Source of the DNA: Allobranchiibius huperziae
GTDB lineage: Bacteria > Actinomycetota > Actinomycetes > Actinomycetales > Dermatophilaceae
Reading direction: 5' to 3'
Length of the DNA: 64,000 nt
Assembly (NCBI RefSeq): GCF_013410455.1
Contig: NZ_JACCFW010000001.1
Coordinates: 450,929-514,928 of the forward strand
Shown here in pieces: positions 26,627 to 35,496 of this stretch; positions within the stretch are counted from its first letter, which is position 1; each line of letters opens with the position of its first letter. The position numbers were made by a program, and so were the translations under genes. The notes under the pieces are model-generated. The model did no database searches, was not told the DNA's origin, and saw only the letters and a program-made list of their open reading frames with translations.

Positions 26627-27438
26627 CCTCCTGCTCCTTGATAGTGCCGTACGCCGATCCGCCAGAGCCACAGCCCACCGGCCCACGCCCAGATCGCCGC
26701 GAGTGGAGTGCACCAGCCGAGCCACGCCGGCAGCAGGGACGGCCCGGGTTTGCCGAGCAGGAGCAGCGCGGGCAGGAACGCGGTGAAGGCCATCGGGAAG
26801 AAGAATCCGAACGCGGCCTTGACCGGGCGGGTCCACACGGAGGCGACCTGCGTGGCGGCGTACCGGCCGCCGTACACGAAGGAGTTGGTGAGCTCGCCGC
26901 CGCTGATGACGAAGAACTGGATGCCCGCGGCCCAGGCGAACATCGCCGAGAAGATCGCGATCCCGGCGATGAGGGTCATCGCGAGCAGTCCGACGTGGGC
27001 CGGGCTCCACCGGATGTCGTTGATGGACAGGGCGATCACGATGGAGGCCAGGCCGACCGCCGCTCGCGCGAGGCGGCGCAACTCGATGTTGCTGGTGATC
27101 AGCTGAAGCAGCAGCGGTTGGGGACGCAGATAGAACACGTCGAGGGTGCCGTCGCGGACGTACCTGTCCAGGTCGTCGCAGTGACCGACCACCATGTCGG
27201 CCATCGAGAAGCAGAAGTCGGCGATGCCGAAGACGAGCAGGATCTGCCGGAAGTCGAATCCGCCGAGCGACTGCACGGCGTGGAAGAGCACCCACACCTC
27301 GGCGAGCTCGATGAAACTCACCAGGAACGACGCGGCGAGGTCGACGCCGAAACTGAGCCGGTAGGAGCGCTGCGCGCGGATGCGGGAGGCGAGCACGGCC
27401 CGGTACGGCGCGGTGCGGGCGGTGACGGTGTCAGCCAC
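26623..27438 (-). CDS. ABC-2 type transporter, permease subunit
   Basis: 271 aa with six predicted membrane segments; the QPLLLQL and GTLDVFYLRP region is typical of the ABC-2/DUF990 permease family. It overlaps the other permease gene by 8 nt and the ATPase gene by 4 nt. Substrate unknown; exporters of this kind move drugs, lipids or polysaccharides in other bacteria. Confidence 0.88.
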   Translation of the reverse strand: MADTVTARTAPYRAVLASRIRAQRSYRLSFGVDLAASFLVSFIELAEVWVLFHAVQSLGGFDFRQILLVFGIADFCFSMADMVVGHCDDLDRYVRDGTLDVFYLRPQPLLLQLITSNIELRRLARAAVGLASIVIALSINDIRWSPAHVGLLAMTLIAGIAIFSAMFAWAAGIQFFVISGGELTNSFVYGGRYAATQVASVWTRPVKAAFGFFFPMAFTAFLPALLLLGKPGPSLLPAWLGWCTPLAAIWAWAGGLWLWRIGVRHYQGAGG

Positions 27439-28225
27439 CCTGCACCTCCAAGCGCCGCCGACCGGCGTTCGTCAACACGTGTCCGACCGTCCCGACGAGG
27501 GCGAGCCACCCCACCTGCGCGGCGATCAGGCCCACCCCGCCGCGGCCGGTGAACACGTCGATCGGGTACTGCAGCATCGACGGGAACGGGGTGCTCGAGG
27601 CGAGCACGAGCAGCCAGTGCGGGAAGAGCGAGATCGGGACCAGGAGTCCCGCGAAGAAACCGGACACCATCATGTAGAACACCTGCAGCCCGCGGATCTC
27701 CACGAGCCAATACGCGGCCGATGCGACGAGGTAGACGCTCGCCCACGACACGGTAATGCCGAGCAGCAGGCTCACGGCACCCAGCACCCAGGGGAGCGGC
27801 CGGTGCGGGATCGTCATACCGACGAACAGGTAGCCGATCAGCATGCTCGGCACGCCACGCGGCAGCAGGGCGCACACGGCCTTGCCGACATCGGTGGCGA
27901 CGGTGCCCCACTGCAGGGAGATCGGCCGCAGGAAGTCGGTGACCACGGCACCGGACTTGATCCGGTCCGCCAGGTCGGTGCGCCCGGTGAGGTTGAGCGA
28001 TCCGAGCAGCCCCTGCGACAGCCACACGTAGGTCGCCATAGTCCCGACCGCGTATCCGTGCAGATTCCCGCCACCCGCGCGGACCGCGGCGAGCAGGATG
28101 ACCGACTTCAGCAGCCCGAACGTCGTGTTGGCGACCAGCCCGCCGAGCATCGCCAGGCGGTAGGTCGTCTGCTGCCGGATGCCCGCTGCGAAGAGGCGCC
28201 CGTAGGGCGCGAGAGCGACAGGCAC
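27431..28225 (-). CDS. ABC-2 type transporter, permease subunit
   Basis: 264 aa, six predicted membrane segments, paralogous in pattern to the next permease (VVTDFLRPISLQW corresponds to GTLDVFYLRPQPLLLQ). First gene of the exporter operon. Start GTG 28225 has TAGGTT on the minus strand 9 nt upstream. The two permeases probably form a heterodimer with two copies of the ATPase. Confidence 0.88.
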   Translation of the reverse strand: MPVALAPYGRLFAAGIRQQTTYRLAMLGGLVANTTFGLLKSVILLAAVRAGGGNLHGYAVGTMATYVWLSQGLLGSLNLTGRTDLADRIKSGAVVTDFLRPISLQWGTVATDVGKAVCALLPRGVPSMLIGYLFVGMTIPHRPLPWVLGAVSLLLGITVSWASVYLVASAAYWLVEIRGLQVFYMMVSGFFAGLLVPISLFPHWLLVLASSTPFPSMLQYPIDVFTGRGGVGLIAAQVGWLALVGTVGHVLTNAGRRRLEVQGG

Positions 28226-28286
28226 AAACGCAGGAACCTACCAGCTTCTGCTCCGACCGGGGATCGGGATGTCGCGGCCGCCTCGT

Positions 28287-28292
28287 TAGAGT
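28287..28292 (+). promoter_or_regulatory. leaderless-type -10 for gluconate kinase
   Basis: TAGAGT lies 8 nt before ATG 28301 in the 75-nt gap divergent from the ABC exporter. Confidence 0.45.
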
Positions 28293-28300
28293 CGTGGTCC

Positions 28301-28861
28301 ATGAGCGGTGTACCCGACCCGGACCGGCCGACCGACGAGCGCCCGCAGTTCGTCATCGTGATGGGTGTCTCCGGGTCCGGCAAGACCACGATCGCCACGG
28401 CTCTGGCGACCAGGCTGGGGTGGGATTTCGCCGAGGGCGACGACTTCCACCCCGAGGCGAACGTCGAGAAGATGGCGCACGGCGTGCCGCTCACGGATGA
28501 GGACCGCTGGCCGTGGCTGCGGGCCATCGGGGCGTGGATGGACGAACACGCGCGCGAGGGCCGCAGCGCGGTCGTCACGTGTTCAGCGCTGAAGCGGGCC
28601 TACCGCGACCTGTTGCGAGAAGGCCGTGACCGGGTGCGCTTCTGCTGCATCGACGTACCCGTCGAGGAGCTCGAACGACGGCTCGCGGTGCGCACCGGTC
28701 ACTACATGCCCGCGTCCCTGCTCCCGTCGCAGCTGGCGACGTTGGAGGCGTTGCAGCCCGATGAGCCCGGAGTCGTGGTGCACGCGCACGGCGACCCGCA
28801 GCACGTGGTCGCCGAGGCCTTCGAGAAGCTGGGCCTGATCGATCAGGCCGGCAGCGCGTAG
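28301..28861 (+). CDS. gntK: gluconokinase
   Basis: Phosphorylates gluconate to 6-phosphogluconate for the pentose phosphate pathway. 186 aa; P-loop MGVSGSGKTT (about residues 21-30), then EGDDFHPEANVEKM and GVPLTDEDRWPWL, all family hallmarks. ATG 28301 has a -10 at 8 nt. Its end overlaps convergent mutY by 19 nt. No gluconate permease or regulator is adjacent. Confidence 0.94.
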   Translation: MSGVPDPDRPTDERPQFVIVMGVSGSGKTTIATALATRLGWDFAEGDDFHPEANVEKMAHGVPLTDEDRWPWLRAIGAWMDEHAREGRSAVVTCSALKRAYRDLLREGRDRVRFCCIDVPVEELERRLAVRTGHYMPASLLPSQLATLEALQPDEPGVVVHAHGDPQHVVAEAFEKLGLIDQAGSA

Positions 28862-29727
28862 GTCCGATCCGGCAGCGGGTCGACCAGGCCGTCCTCGATG
28901 AGGCCGGCCAAGCAGCGGCCGCGCTGCGCCGCGTCGGACCAGACGAGGTCCAGGGCGGCCTGCTGCACGGGACCGTCCGCGTCGCGCAGCGCCTGCAGCA
29001 GCAGCCCCCGGACCTGTCGGTCAGTGCCCGCCCACCGCTGCGCCCGTTTCACCGGACCGTCGTACGCCGGTCGGCCGGCGGCCAGCCAGGCGCACCGGTC
29101 GGAGATCGGGCACAGCTCGCAGGTGGGGGAGCCGGCGGTGCATACCAGTGCGCCCAGCTCCATGACCGCGACGTTCCACGTGGCGGCGTCCGCATCGTCG
29201 CGGGGGAGAAGCTCCTCGGCCAGGCGCGTTTCCGCGGCGGTGAGCGCCGGGGCGGCCTGGGCCGACCCGGTGACCGCGCGGGCGTGCACCCGGCGCACGT
29301 TGGTGTCGACGACGGCGCAGCGGATCCCGAACGCGAACGCCCCCACCGCCGCCGCGGTGTAGGCGCCCACTCCCGGCAGCGCGCGCAACTGCTCCAGATC
29401 GTCCGGGACGGCTCCGTCGTGCGAAGCGACCATCGCCGTGGCAGCGGCGTGCAGCCGCAGGGCCCGGCGCGGATATCCCAGGCGACCCCAGTGCCGCACC
29501 GCGTCGCCGGGTGCGGCGGCGGCCAGATCGGCAGGTGCGGGCCAGCGCGTCATCCAGTCCGTCCACACCGGCAGCACGCGCGCGACCGGGGTCTGCTGCA
29601 GCATGATCTCGGAGACGAAGACACCCCACGGCGTGGCGTCGAGGGCCCGCCAGGGTAGATCGCGTCGGTGGTCGGCGTACCAGTCCAGGACCGGCTGGTG
29701 CAGTCCGGCGTGCGCAGCTGCGGTCAC
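28843..29727 (-). CDS. mutY: A/G-specific adenine glycosylase
   Basis: Removes adenine mispaired with 8-oxoguanine. 294 aa; helix-hairpin-helix LPGVGAYTAAAV, then VVDTNVRRV with the catalytic Asp, and a [4Fe-4S] loop with four Cys ending CELCPISDRC. The C-terminal domain is short compared with E. coli MutY, as in other Actinobacteria. Start GTG 29727, 10 nt after the disA stop, so disA-mutY are likely one transcript. Convergent 19-nt overlap with gntK. Confidence 0.94.
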   Translation of the reverse strand: MTAAAHAGLHQPVLDWYADHRRDLPWRALDATPWGVFVSEIMLQQTPVARVLPVWTDWMTRWPAPADLAAAAPGDAVRHWGRLGYPRRALRLHAAATAMVASHDGAVPDDLEQLRALPGVGAYTAAAVGAFAFGIRCAVVDTNVRRVHARAVTGSAQAAPALTAAETRLAEELLPRDDADAATWNVAVMELGALVCTAGSPTCELCPISDRCAWLAAGRPAYDGPVKRAQRWAGTDRQVRGLLLQALRDADGPVQQAALDLVWSDAAQRGRCLAGLIEDGLVDPLPDRTYALPA

Positions 29728-29737
29728 CGGTCGCCGC

Positions 29738-30814
29738 TCAGACGTACCGCTCGAGGATGCTGTTCTCGGCGAGACGCGACAGGCCCTCGCGCACCGAGCG
29801 GGCGCGCAGCTCGCCGACGCCCTCGACGGCCATCAACTGATCGAAGTCGGCCGCGAGCAGCTTCTGCAGGCTGCCGAAGTGCTCCACCAGGCGGTCGTTG
29901 ATGAGCGGTGGAAGCCGCGGGATCTTGCTGAGCAGCCGGTAGCCGCGCGGCGAGACCGGCGCGTCGAGCGATTCCGCTGCACCGGCCGAGCCCAGCGCGC
30001 CGGCACCGGCGTGCAGGTCGAGCAGGTCGGTGGAGCTGATCGCCGCCAGCCGGTCCAGCGCCTGCTGGGTGGTCATGCCGTCACGGGCGACGTCGACGTA
30101 GTCGCGCACGACCAGCTCTCGGTCGTCCGACAGGGTGCCGACCAGCTCGTCCAGCTGCAGGGACATCAGCCGACCGTCGACGCCGAGCTCGACGACGTAT
30201 TCGGCGATCTCCTCGCTGATCCGTCGCACCATCTCCAGCCGCTGCAGCACCGTGGCCACGTCGCGGACCGTGACCAGGTCCTCGATCTCCAGGGCGGACA
30301 GGGTGCGGGTGACCTCGTCGAGGCGCGACTTGTAGCGCTCCAGGGTCTGCAGCGCCTGGTTGGCGCGGGACAGGATCGCGTTGGAGCCCTCCATCACGTG
30401 CCGCAGCGACCCGACGTAGAGGGCGATGGTCTGCATCGACTGGCTCACCGAGATGACGGGAAGGCCGGTCTGCTTGGCGACCCGCTCCGCCGTGCGGTGC
30501 CGGGTGCCGGACTCCCGGGTGCGGATGTTGGGGTCCGGGACGAGCTGTACGGCGGCGCTGATGATCCGCGTGACGCCCTTGTCCAGGACGATCGCGCCGT
30601 CCATCTTGGCCAGTTCGCGCACCCGCGTGGAGGAGAAGTCGATGTCGATGGGGAAACCGCCGGTGCTGATGCTCTGCACCACGGTGTCGTAGCCCAGCAC
30701 GATGAGCGCTCCGGTGCGGCCCCGCAGGATGCGCTCGAGGGCGTCGCGCAACTGGGTGCCCGGAGCGGCCGCGGCGAGCGTGTCGCGCAGCAACTGTTCC
30801 TCGGTGGGTGGCAC
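29738..30814 (-). CDS. disA: DNA integrity scanning diadenylate cyclase DisA
   Basis: 358 aa octameric protein that makes cyclic di-AMP and slows at branched DNA. The DAC domain motifs DGA (72-74) and RHR (105-107, GTRHRTAE) are intact; a central helical spine and C-terminal helix-hairpin-helix (FDQLMAVEGVGELRARSV) follow. GTG 30814 has TAGAAT 7 nt upstream that overlaps the radA stop codon, so disA may have its own promoter within the radA-disA-mutY series. Confidence 0.96.
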   Translation of the reverse strand: MPPTEEQLLRDTLAAAAPGTQLRDALERILRGRTGALIVLGYDTVVQSISTGGFPIDIDFSSTRVRELAKMDGAIVLDKGVTRIISAAVQLVPDPNIRTRESGTRHRTAERVAKQTGLPVISVSQSMQTIALYVGSLRHVMEGSNAILSRANQALQTLERYKSRLDEVTRTLSALEIEDLVTVRDVATVLQRLEMVRRISEEIAEYVVELGVDGRLMSLQLDELVGTLSDDRELVVRDYVDVARDGMTTQQALDRLAAISSTDLLDLHAGAGALGSAGAAESLDAPVSPRGYRLLSKIPRLPPLINDRLVEHFGSLQKLLAADFDQLMAVEGVGELRARSVREGLSRLAENSILERYV

Positions 30815-30821
30815 GCGCTGG

Positions 30822-30827
30822 ATTCTA
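30822..30827 (-). promoter_or_regulatory. leaderless-type -10 for disA overlapping the radA stop
   Basis: Minus-strand TAGAAT, 7 nt before GTG 30814. Its TAG is the radA stop codon (30827-30825). Confidence 0.5.
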
Positions 30828-32219
30828 TGTGAGGCGCGGGCCGCCCCCGTCGATCAACCGCACGGCGTCGCGTACGTCGTCCACCTCGACGACCTGCATA
30901 CCCTCCGGCGCCGCTTCCCCGGCCAGCGACCCCGCGGGGATGACAGCCCTCCTGAAGCCGATGCGGAAGGCCTCGGCCAGGCGTCGCGCGACACCGGACA
31001 CCGCGCGTACCTCACCGGCCAGTCCGACCTCGCCGACGGCCACGGTGCCCGCGCCCATCGGACGGTCCTGCACCCCGCTCGCGATGGCCAGCGCGATCGC
31101 CAGGTCGGCCGCCGGCTCGCTGAGCCGCACACCGCCGACGGTCGAAAGGTAGCAGTCGCTGCGCGAGACCGGCAGGCCGGCGCGGCGGTCGAGCACGGCG
31201 AGGATCATGGCCGTCCGCGAGGAGTCGATGCCGCTGGTGGTGCGCCGGGGGTTGCCCTGCACGCCGTCGACCATCAGGGCCTGCACCTCCGTGACCAGCG
31301 GACGGCGCCCTTCGAGGGTGACCGTGACGCAGGTGCCGGGCACCGGCTGCTCCCGGCGGGTGAGGAAGAGCCCGCTCGGATCCGGCAGGCCGACGATGCC
31401 GACGTCGGACAGGTCGAAGCAGCCCACCTCGTCGGTCGGGCCGTACCTGTTCTTCGCGGCGCGCACCAGGCGCAGCCGCGAGTGTCGCTCGCCCTCGAAC
31501 TGCACGACGACGTCGACCAGGTGCTCCAGCACGCGGGGACCGGCGATGGAGCCGTCCTTGGTGACGTGGCCGACCAGCAGCACGCTGATGTCGCGCTGCT
31601 TGGCGACCTGGATGATCGCCGCCGCGACCTCACGCACCTGGCTGACGTTGCCGGGAGAGCCGGGGATCTCGGTGGAGGCGATGGTCTGCACCGAGTCGAT
31701 CACCAGCAGCTCCGGGCGGACCTGGTCGATCTGCGCCAGCACCGTGCCGAGATCGGTCTCGCTGGCCAGGAAGAGGGTGCGCGCCAGCGCCTCGATCCGC
31801 TCGGCCCGCACCCGCACCTGCGCGGCCGACTCCTCACCGCTGACGTAGAGCACCCGGCGCGGCCCTCGTGCCGCGCGCGCGGCCACGTCGAGCAGCAGCG
31901 TGGACTTGCCGATGCCCGGCTCGCCGGCGACCAGGATGACGGCCCCGGGCACCAGCCCGCCGCCGAGCACGCGGTCGAACTCGCTGACACCGGTCGGCCG
32001 GGCGGAGGCCTGCGACCCGTCCACCTCGCCGATCGGCACGGCGGGCCGCTCGAGCACCGTCGCGGCGGCGGTGTGCACGCCGACCTGGCCGACCTCTTCC
32101 AAGGTGCCCCACGCCTGGCACTCGCTGCAGCGTCCGACCCACTTGATCGCGGTCCAGCCGCACTCGGCGCAGCGGTAGGACGGCGCTGGGGGTTTCTTGC
32201 GGGCGCTCGCGGTCGGCAT
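30825..32219 (-). CDS. radA: DNA repair protein RadA
   Basis: Branch-migration ATPase of recombination. 464 aa: N-terminal Cys4 zinc finger (YRCAECGWTA then CSECQAWGT), RecA-like core with Walker A GEPGIGKST, the RadA-specific KNRYG motif, and a C-terminal Lon-protease-like domain. ATG 32219 has TACCTT 6 nt upstream. The same radA-disA order is found in mycobacteria and other Actinobacteria; in Bacillus RadA and DisA interact. Confidence 0.96.
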   Translation of the reverse strand: MPTASARKKPPAPSYRCAECGWTAIKWVGRCSECQAWGTLEEVGQVGVHTAAATVLERPAVPIGEVDGSQASARPTGVSEFDRVLGGGLVPGAVILVAGEPGIGKSTLLLDVAARAARGPRRVLYVSGEESAAQVRVRAERIEALARTLFLASETDLGTVLAQIDQVRPELLVIDSVQTIASTEIPGSPGNVSQVREVAAAIIQVAKQRDISVLLVGHVTKDGSIAGPRVLEHLVDVVVQFEGERHSRLRLVRAAKNRYGPTDEVGCFDLSDVGIVGLPDPSGLFLTRREQPVPGTCVTVTLEGRRPLVTEVQALMVDGVQGNPRRTTSGIDSSRTAMILAVLDRRAGLPVSRSDCYLSTVGGVRLSEPAADLAIALAIASGVQDRPMGAGTVAVGEVGLAGEVRAVSGVARRLAEAFRIGFRRAVIPAGSLAGEAAPEGMQVVEVDDVRDAVRLIDGGGPRLT

Positions 32220-32225
32220 ACGCAG

Positions 32226-32231
32226 AAGGTA
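32226..32231 (-). promoter_or_regulatory. leaderless-type -10 for radA
   Basis: Minus-strand TACCTT, 6 nt before ATG 32219. Confidence 0.5.
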
Positions 32232-32260
32232 TGCGCCGCCGCCGACAGACGTGCGGCCGG

Positions 32261-33064
32261 TCAGACGCGCTTGCGGTTCTGCTTCTGCGCGTCGAGCGTG
32301 GCGGGGTGGATCAGCAGCGGCAGCAGGGTGCGGTTGCCCGGGCGGCGCGCTGCCTTCGCGAGCGCCAGGTGGGCCTCGCAGTGCGTGACCAGCACGTCGT
32401 ACGCCGCGTCGCCCATCAGGTGCCGCAGCTCGCCGGCGTTGGAGAGGTAGAGCGGCTCCTTGCCGACGTGCGCCTCGGGGTTGGAGCTGCAGTACCAGTC
32501 CAGGTCGTGTCCGCCCGGGCCCCAGCCGCTGCGCTGGTACTCGCCGATCGAGATCTCCAGGTACGACGTGTCGTCGCCGCGCTCGACCGTGCGGAAGGTG
32601 CGCCGCAACGGCAACTGCCAGCAGACGTCCGGCTTGACCGTGTGCGGTTCGACGCCGGTGAGCAGCGCGTGCTGGTGCAGGGAGCAGCCGTCGCCCGCGG
32701 GGAAGCCGGGCCGGTTGAGGAAGATGCAGGCGCCGTCGACGACGCGCGTCTTGGTCGCGCCGTCCTCCTTCTCGCGCCAGCCCAGGTCGGAGTGTCCCTC
32801 CTCGTAGTACTGCCACTCATCGGGGCCGAGCTCCTTGACCACCCGGCGGACGTTCTTCAGGTCGTCCTTGTCGGCGAAGTGCGCGCCGAGCGTGCAGCAT
32901 CCGTCGTCGGGGCGGTCGGCGTAGATGCCCTGGCAGCCGCGCCCGTAGATGCAGGTCCAGTTCGAGGTCAGCCACGTCAGGTCGCAGCGGAACCGCTCGG
33001 CACCGTCGTCCGGGTTGTCGAACTCGACCCAGCTTCGTGCGACATTCGGATCGGTCTCGGCCAC
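32261..33064 (-). CDS. Cys-rich conserved hypothetical protein upstream of radA
   Basis: 267 aa, not recognised. The first 80 residues hold a dense set of Cys: [17 protein letters not shown] and [10 protein letters not shown], suggestive of a metal site (zinc or iron-sulfur), with further His/Cys pairs later ([19 protein letters not shown]). No signal peptide or membrane segment. GTG 33064 has TACGAT 7 nt upstream, which decides it over a longer frame from 33094. It lies 41 nt before radA on the same strand. Redox or metal-binding enzyme is as far as I can go. Confidence 0.7.
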   Translation of the reverse strand: MAETDPNVARSWVEFDNPDDGAERFRCDLTWLTSNWTCIYGRGCQGIYADRPDDGCCTLGAHFADKDDLKNVRRVVKELGPDEWQYYEEGHSDLGWREKEDGATKTRVVDGACIFLNRPGFPAGDGCSLHQHALLTGVEPHTVKPDVCWQLPLRRTFRTVERGDDTSYLEISIGEYQRSGWGPGGHDLDWYCSSNPEAHVGKEPLYLSNAGELRHLMGDAAYDVLVTHCEAHLALAKAARRPGNRTLLPLLIHPATLDAQKQNRKRV

Positions 33065-33071
33065 GGGCGTG

Positions 33072-33077
33072 ATCGTA
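33072..33077 (-). promoter_or_regulatory. leaderless-type -10 for the Cys-rich hypothetical gene
   Basis: Minus-strand TACGAT, 7 nt before GTG 33064. Confidence 0.5.
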
Positions 33078-33174
33078 GCCCCGGCACACTGCACCCAGCA
33101 GACGCAGAAGGCTGTCGCGGGAGATCCTCGACGGCCGGCGGTGGATGGTGCTCACCGACCGAAGGTGCGCCGAC

Positions 33175-33180
33175 TAGTTT
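33175..33180 (+). promoter_or_regulatory. leaderless-type -10 for ppx
   Basis: TAGTTT, 6 nt before ATG 33187. Together with the previous element it defines a 122-nt divergent promoter region. Confidence 0.5.
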
Positions 33181-33186
33181 GGCCGC

Positions 33187-34128
33187 ATGCGCCTCGGAGT
33201 GATCGACGTCGGCTCGAACACGGTCCACCTGCTCGTCGTCGACGCGCACCGCGGAGCCCAGCCCATCCCGGCGTTCTCCCACAAGCGTGAGCTGCGGCTC
33301 TCCGAGCACACGACCTCCACCGGCGACATCGCGCAGGAGGGCGTTGCCGCGCTCATCGGCTTCGTCGAGGAGTGCAAGACCATCGCGGAGGACCAGGGCG
33401 CCGAGCAGCTGCTGGCCTTCGCGACCAGCGCCATCCGCGAGGCCCCCAACGGCGAGGGCGTGCTGAAGACCGTCCACGACAAGACCGGGATCCACCTCCA
33501 GGTGCTCTCCGGCGAGCAGGAGTCGTCGCTGACCTTCCTCGCCGTACGCCGCTGGTTCGGATGGTCCTCCGGCCGGCTGATCGTCATCGACATCGGCGGC
33601 GGGTCGCTGGAGCTCGCGAACGGGCAGGACGAGGTGCCGGACGCGGCGATCAGCCTGCCGCTCGGCGCAGGCCGCCTGACCCGCACGCTGCAGGGCGATC
33701 CGCCGGCACCGGAGGACCTGCGCGCCATGCGCAAGCAGGTGCGCACCGAGATCGCCCGCAGCATGCGCGACCTGACCCGGTTCGGCCGCCCCGACCACGT
33801 CGTCGGCACCAGCAAGACGATCCGGTCGCTCGCGCGGCTCTGCGGAGCGGCGCCCAAGGACGAGGGCCCGTACGTCGAACGCACCTTGGAGCGGGCCGAC
33901 CTGACCAAGCTGGTGCCGCGCCTGGCGAAGATGACGGCCGCCGAGCGCGCGGGCCTTCCAGGGGTGTCGGCCAGCCGGTCGGCGCAGATGCTGGCCGGCG
34001 CGGTGGTCATCGAGGGCACGATGGAGCTGCTCGACGTACCCGCCCTGACGCTGTGCCCGTGGGCACTGCGCGAGGGCGTCATCCTGCGCCGCCTGGACGC
34101 CATGGACGGATGGGACGCGGCCGAGTGA
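33187..34128 (+). CDS. ppx: Ppx/GppA-family exopolyphosphatase
   Basis: 313 aa, ASKHA-fold phosphatase acting on polyphosphate or pppGpp. N-terminal [14 protein letters not shown] (phosphate loop 1) and [11 protein letters not shown] (loop 2, about residues 135-145) are diagnostic. The short one-domain form corresponds to mycobacterial Ppx (Rv0496). ATG 33187 lies 6 nt after TAGTTT. The next gene overlaps by 4 nt, so the two are coupled. Confidence 0.92.
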   Translation: MRLGVIDVGSNTVHLLVVDAHRGAQPIPAFSHKRELRLSEHTTSTGDIAQEGVAALIGFVEECKTIAEDQGAEQLLAFATSAIREAPNGEGVLKTVHDKTGIHLQVLSGEQESSLTFLAVRRWFGWSSGRLIVIDIGGGSLELANGQDEVPDAAISLPLGAGRLTRTLQGDPPAPEDLRAMRKQVRTEIARSMRDLTRFGRPDHVVGTSKTIRSLARLCGAAPKDEGPYVERTLERADLTKLVPRLAKMTAAERAGLPGVSASRSAQMLAGAVVIEGTMELLDVPALTLCPWALREGVILRRLDAMDGWDAAE

Positions 34129-34931
34129 GCATCAGCCGCATCCCGGACGCCAAGGTCGTCCTCTCCAGCGCCTCGGTCTACCCCCACGGCGTCGCGGCCA
34201 CCTTCGACCTCGCCGACCGGCTCGGCTACGACGGGGTCGAGGTGATGGTGTGGAACGACCCGGTCAGCCAGGAGGCCGGTGCGCTGCAACGGCTTATCGA
34301 CCACTACCAGCTGCCGGTGGTCTCCATCCACGCGCCGACTCTGCTACTCACCCAACGCATCTGGGGCACGGAGCCCTGGGACAAGGTCGACAACTCGGTC
34401 CGGGTCGCACGCGAGGTCGGCGCCGACACGGTGGTGCTGCATCCGCCGTTCCGCTGGCAGCGCGAATACGCCGCCGAGTTCGTCGCGGGGGTGGCGCAGC
34501 GCGAGGAGGAGACCGGCATACAGCTCGCGGTGGAGAACATGTTCCCGTGGCGTGCCCGGCAGCGCGAGATGCAGGCCTATCTGCCCGGCTGGGACCCGGT
34601 CGACATCGACTACGCGCACGTGACGCTCGACCTGTCGCACACCGCCACCGCCGGATCGGACGCGATGGCCATGCAGGCCGCGCTCGGCGAGCGACTGGCC
34701 CACGTGCACCTCGCCGACGGCTCGGGGTCCTTCAAGGACGAGCACCTGGTGCCGGGACGCGGTGGGCAGCCGTGCGCGCAGTTCCTGGAGGCGCTGGCGG
34801 CGCGCGGGTATGACGGGTCCATCGTCCTGGAGGTCGGCACCCGCAAGCTCGACGACGAGGAACGCGAGCTGGATCTCGCGGAGGCGCTCGCGTTCGCGCG
34901 GCTGCACTTCGCGGCACCGGCCCTTCCCTGA
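34125..34931 (+). CDS. sugar phosphate isomerase/epimerase-like TIM-barrel protein
   Basis: 268 aa of the xylose-isomerase-like AP-endonuclease 2 superfamily. Barrel strands carry [35 protein letters not shown], and VTLDLSHTA; the His, Glu and Asp residues in these would form the metal site. GTG 34125 overlaps ppx as GTGA. Mycobacteria have the same pairing (Rv0496-Rv0498 region). Substrate unknown. A large palindrome follows. Confidence 0.85.
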   Translation: MSISRIPDAKVVLSSASVYPHGVAATFDLADRLGYDGVEVMVWNDPVSQEAGALQRLIDHYQLPVVSIHAPTLLLTQRIWGTEPWDKVDNSVRVAREVGADTVVLHPPFRWQREYAAEFVAGVAQREEETGIQLAVENMFPWRARQREMQAYLPGWDPVDIDYAHVTLDLSHTATAGSDAMAMQAALGERLAHVHLADGSGSFKDEHLVPGRGGQPCAQFLEALAARGYDGSIVLEVGTRKLDDEERELDLAEALAFARLHFAAPALP

Positions 34932-34963
34932 CAGAGCTGGGTCCAGCCCGGTGCCGGGCGCCA

Positions 34964-35025
34964 GGTGCGGGTTTTGCGTCTGCGGCCAGCGCTGCAGTCC
35001 TGGCCGCAAACGCAAAACCCACACC
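34964..35025. repeat. dispersed palindromic element, copy A
   Basis: Inverted repeat with 26-nt arms (34964-34989 and 35000-35025, 24 of 26 matching) and a 10-nt centre. The core reads CGGCCAGCGCTGCAG followed by the mirrored TGGCCG. It lies between two convergent genes and might also act as a terminator. Related copies are at 37345-37392 and 57779-57816. Confidence 0.85.
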
Positions 35026-35068
35026 TCGTCTGTTGCGGCGGACGCGTCGTCGCGCGCCCCGGCGTCCT

Positions 35069-35422
35069 CTAGTGCAGCTGGTCCTGCCAGTCGGCCGGGA
35101 TCCTGTCCGCCGGACCGGGGACGCTCTGGTCCCTGGGGTGACTGGTCGGGGGTGCGAGCGCGGGCCCGTAGGCGAATCCGCCGGTGCGGTAGTCGAAGCA
35201 CCAGTCCTCGCCGGGTTCGAAGCTCTGGATGACCGGGTGGCCGGTCGCATCGTGGTGGGCGGTCGCGTGCTGGCCCGGGGAGGTATCGCAGCATCCGATG
35301 TGCCCGCACTGGGCGCAGCGCCGCAGGTGCACCCACCAGCCGGGGCTCGCGCCGTCCAGGCAGTCCGCGCATCCCTCACCGCTCGGCGGGACGGAGGTGT
35401 CGAAACCCTCGGTGTCGCTCAT
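35069..35422 (-). CDS. UBP-type zinc-finger protein
   Basis: 117 aa with a ZnF-UBP fold: GCADCLDG, then RRCAQCGHIGCCDTSPGQHATAHHDATGHPV with its Cys and His ligands, then the aromatic YRTGGFAYG. In eukaryotes this fold binds the ubiquitin C-terminus; bacterial copies have no known partner. ATG 35422 has TAGCCT 6 nt upstream. Stands alone. Confidence 0.88.
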   Translation of the reverse strand: MSDTEGFDTSVPPSGEGCADCLDGASPGWWVHLRRCAQCGHIGCCDTSPGQHATAHHDATGHPVIQSFEPGEDWCFDYRTGGFAYGPALAPPTSHPRDQSVPGPADRIPADWQDQLH

Positions 35423-35428
35423 TCCGCC

Positions 35429-35434
35429 AGGCTA
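35429..35434 (-). promoter_or_regulatory. leaderless-type -10 for the UBP zinc-finger gene
   Basis: Minus-strand TAGCCT, 6 nt before ATG 35422. Confidence 0.5.
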
Positions 35435-35496
35435 GGCCTGTGGGGCTGCGGCGTACGGCGCATGATGACACTGCGCGCACGACATACTTCCGCTCC

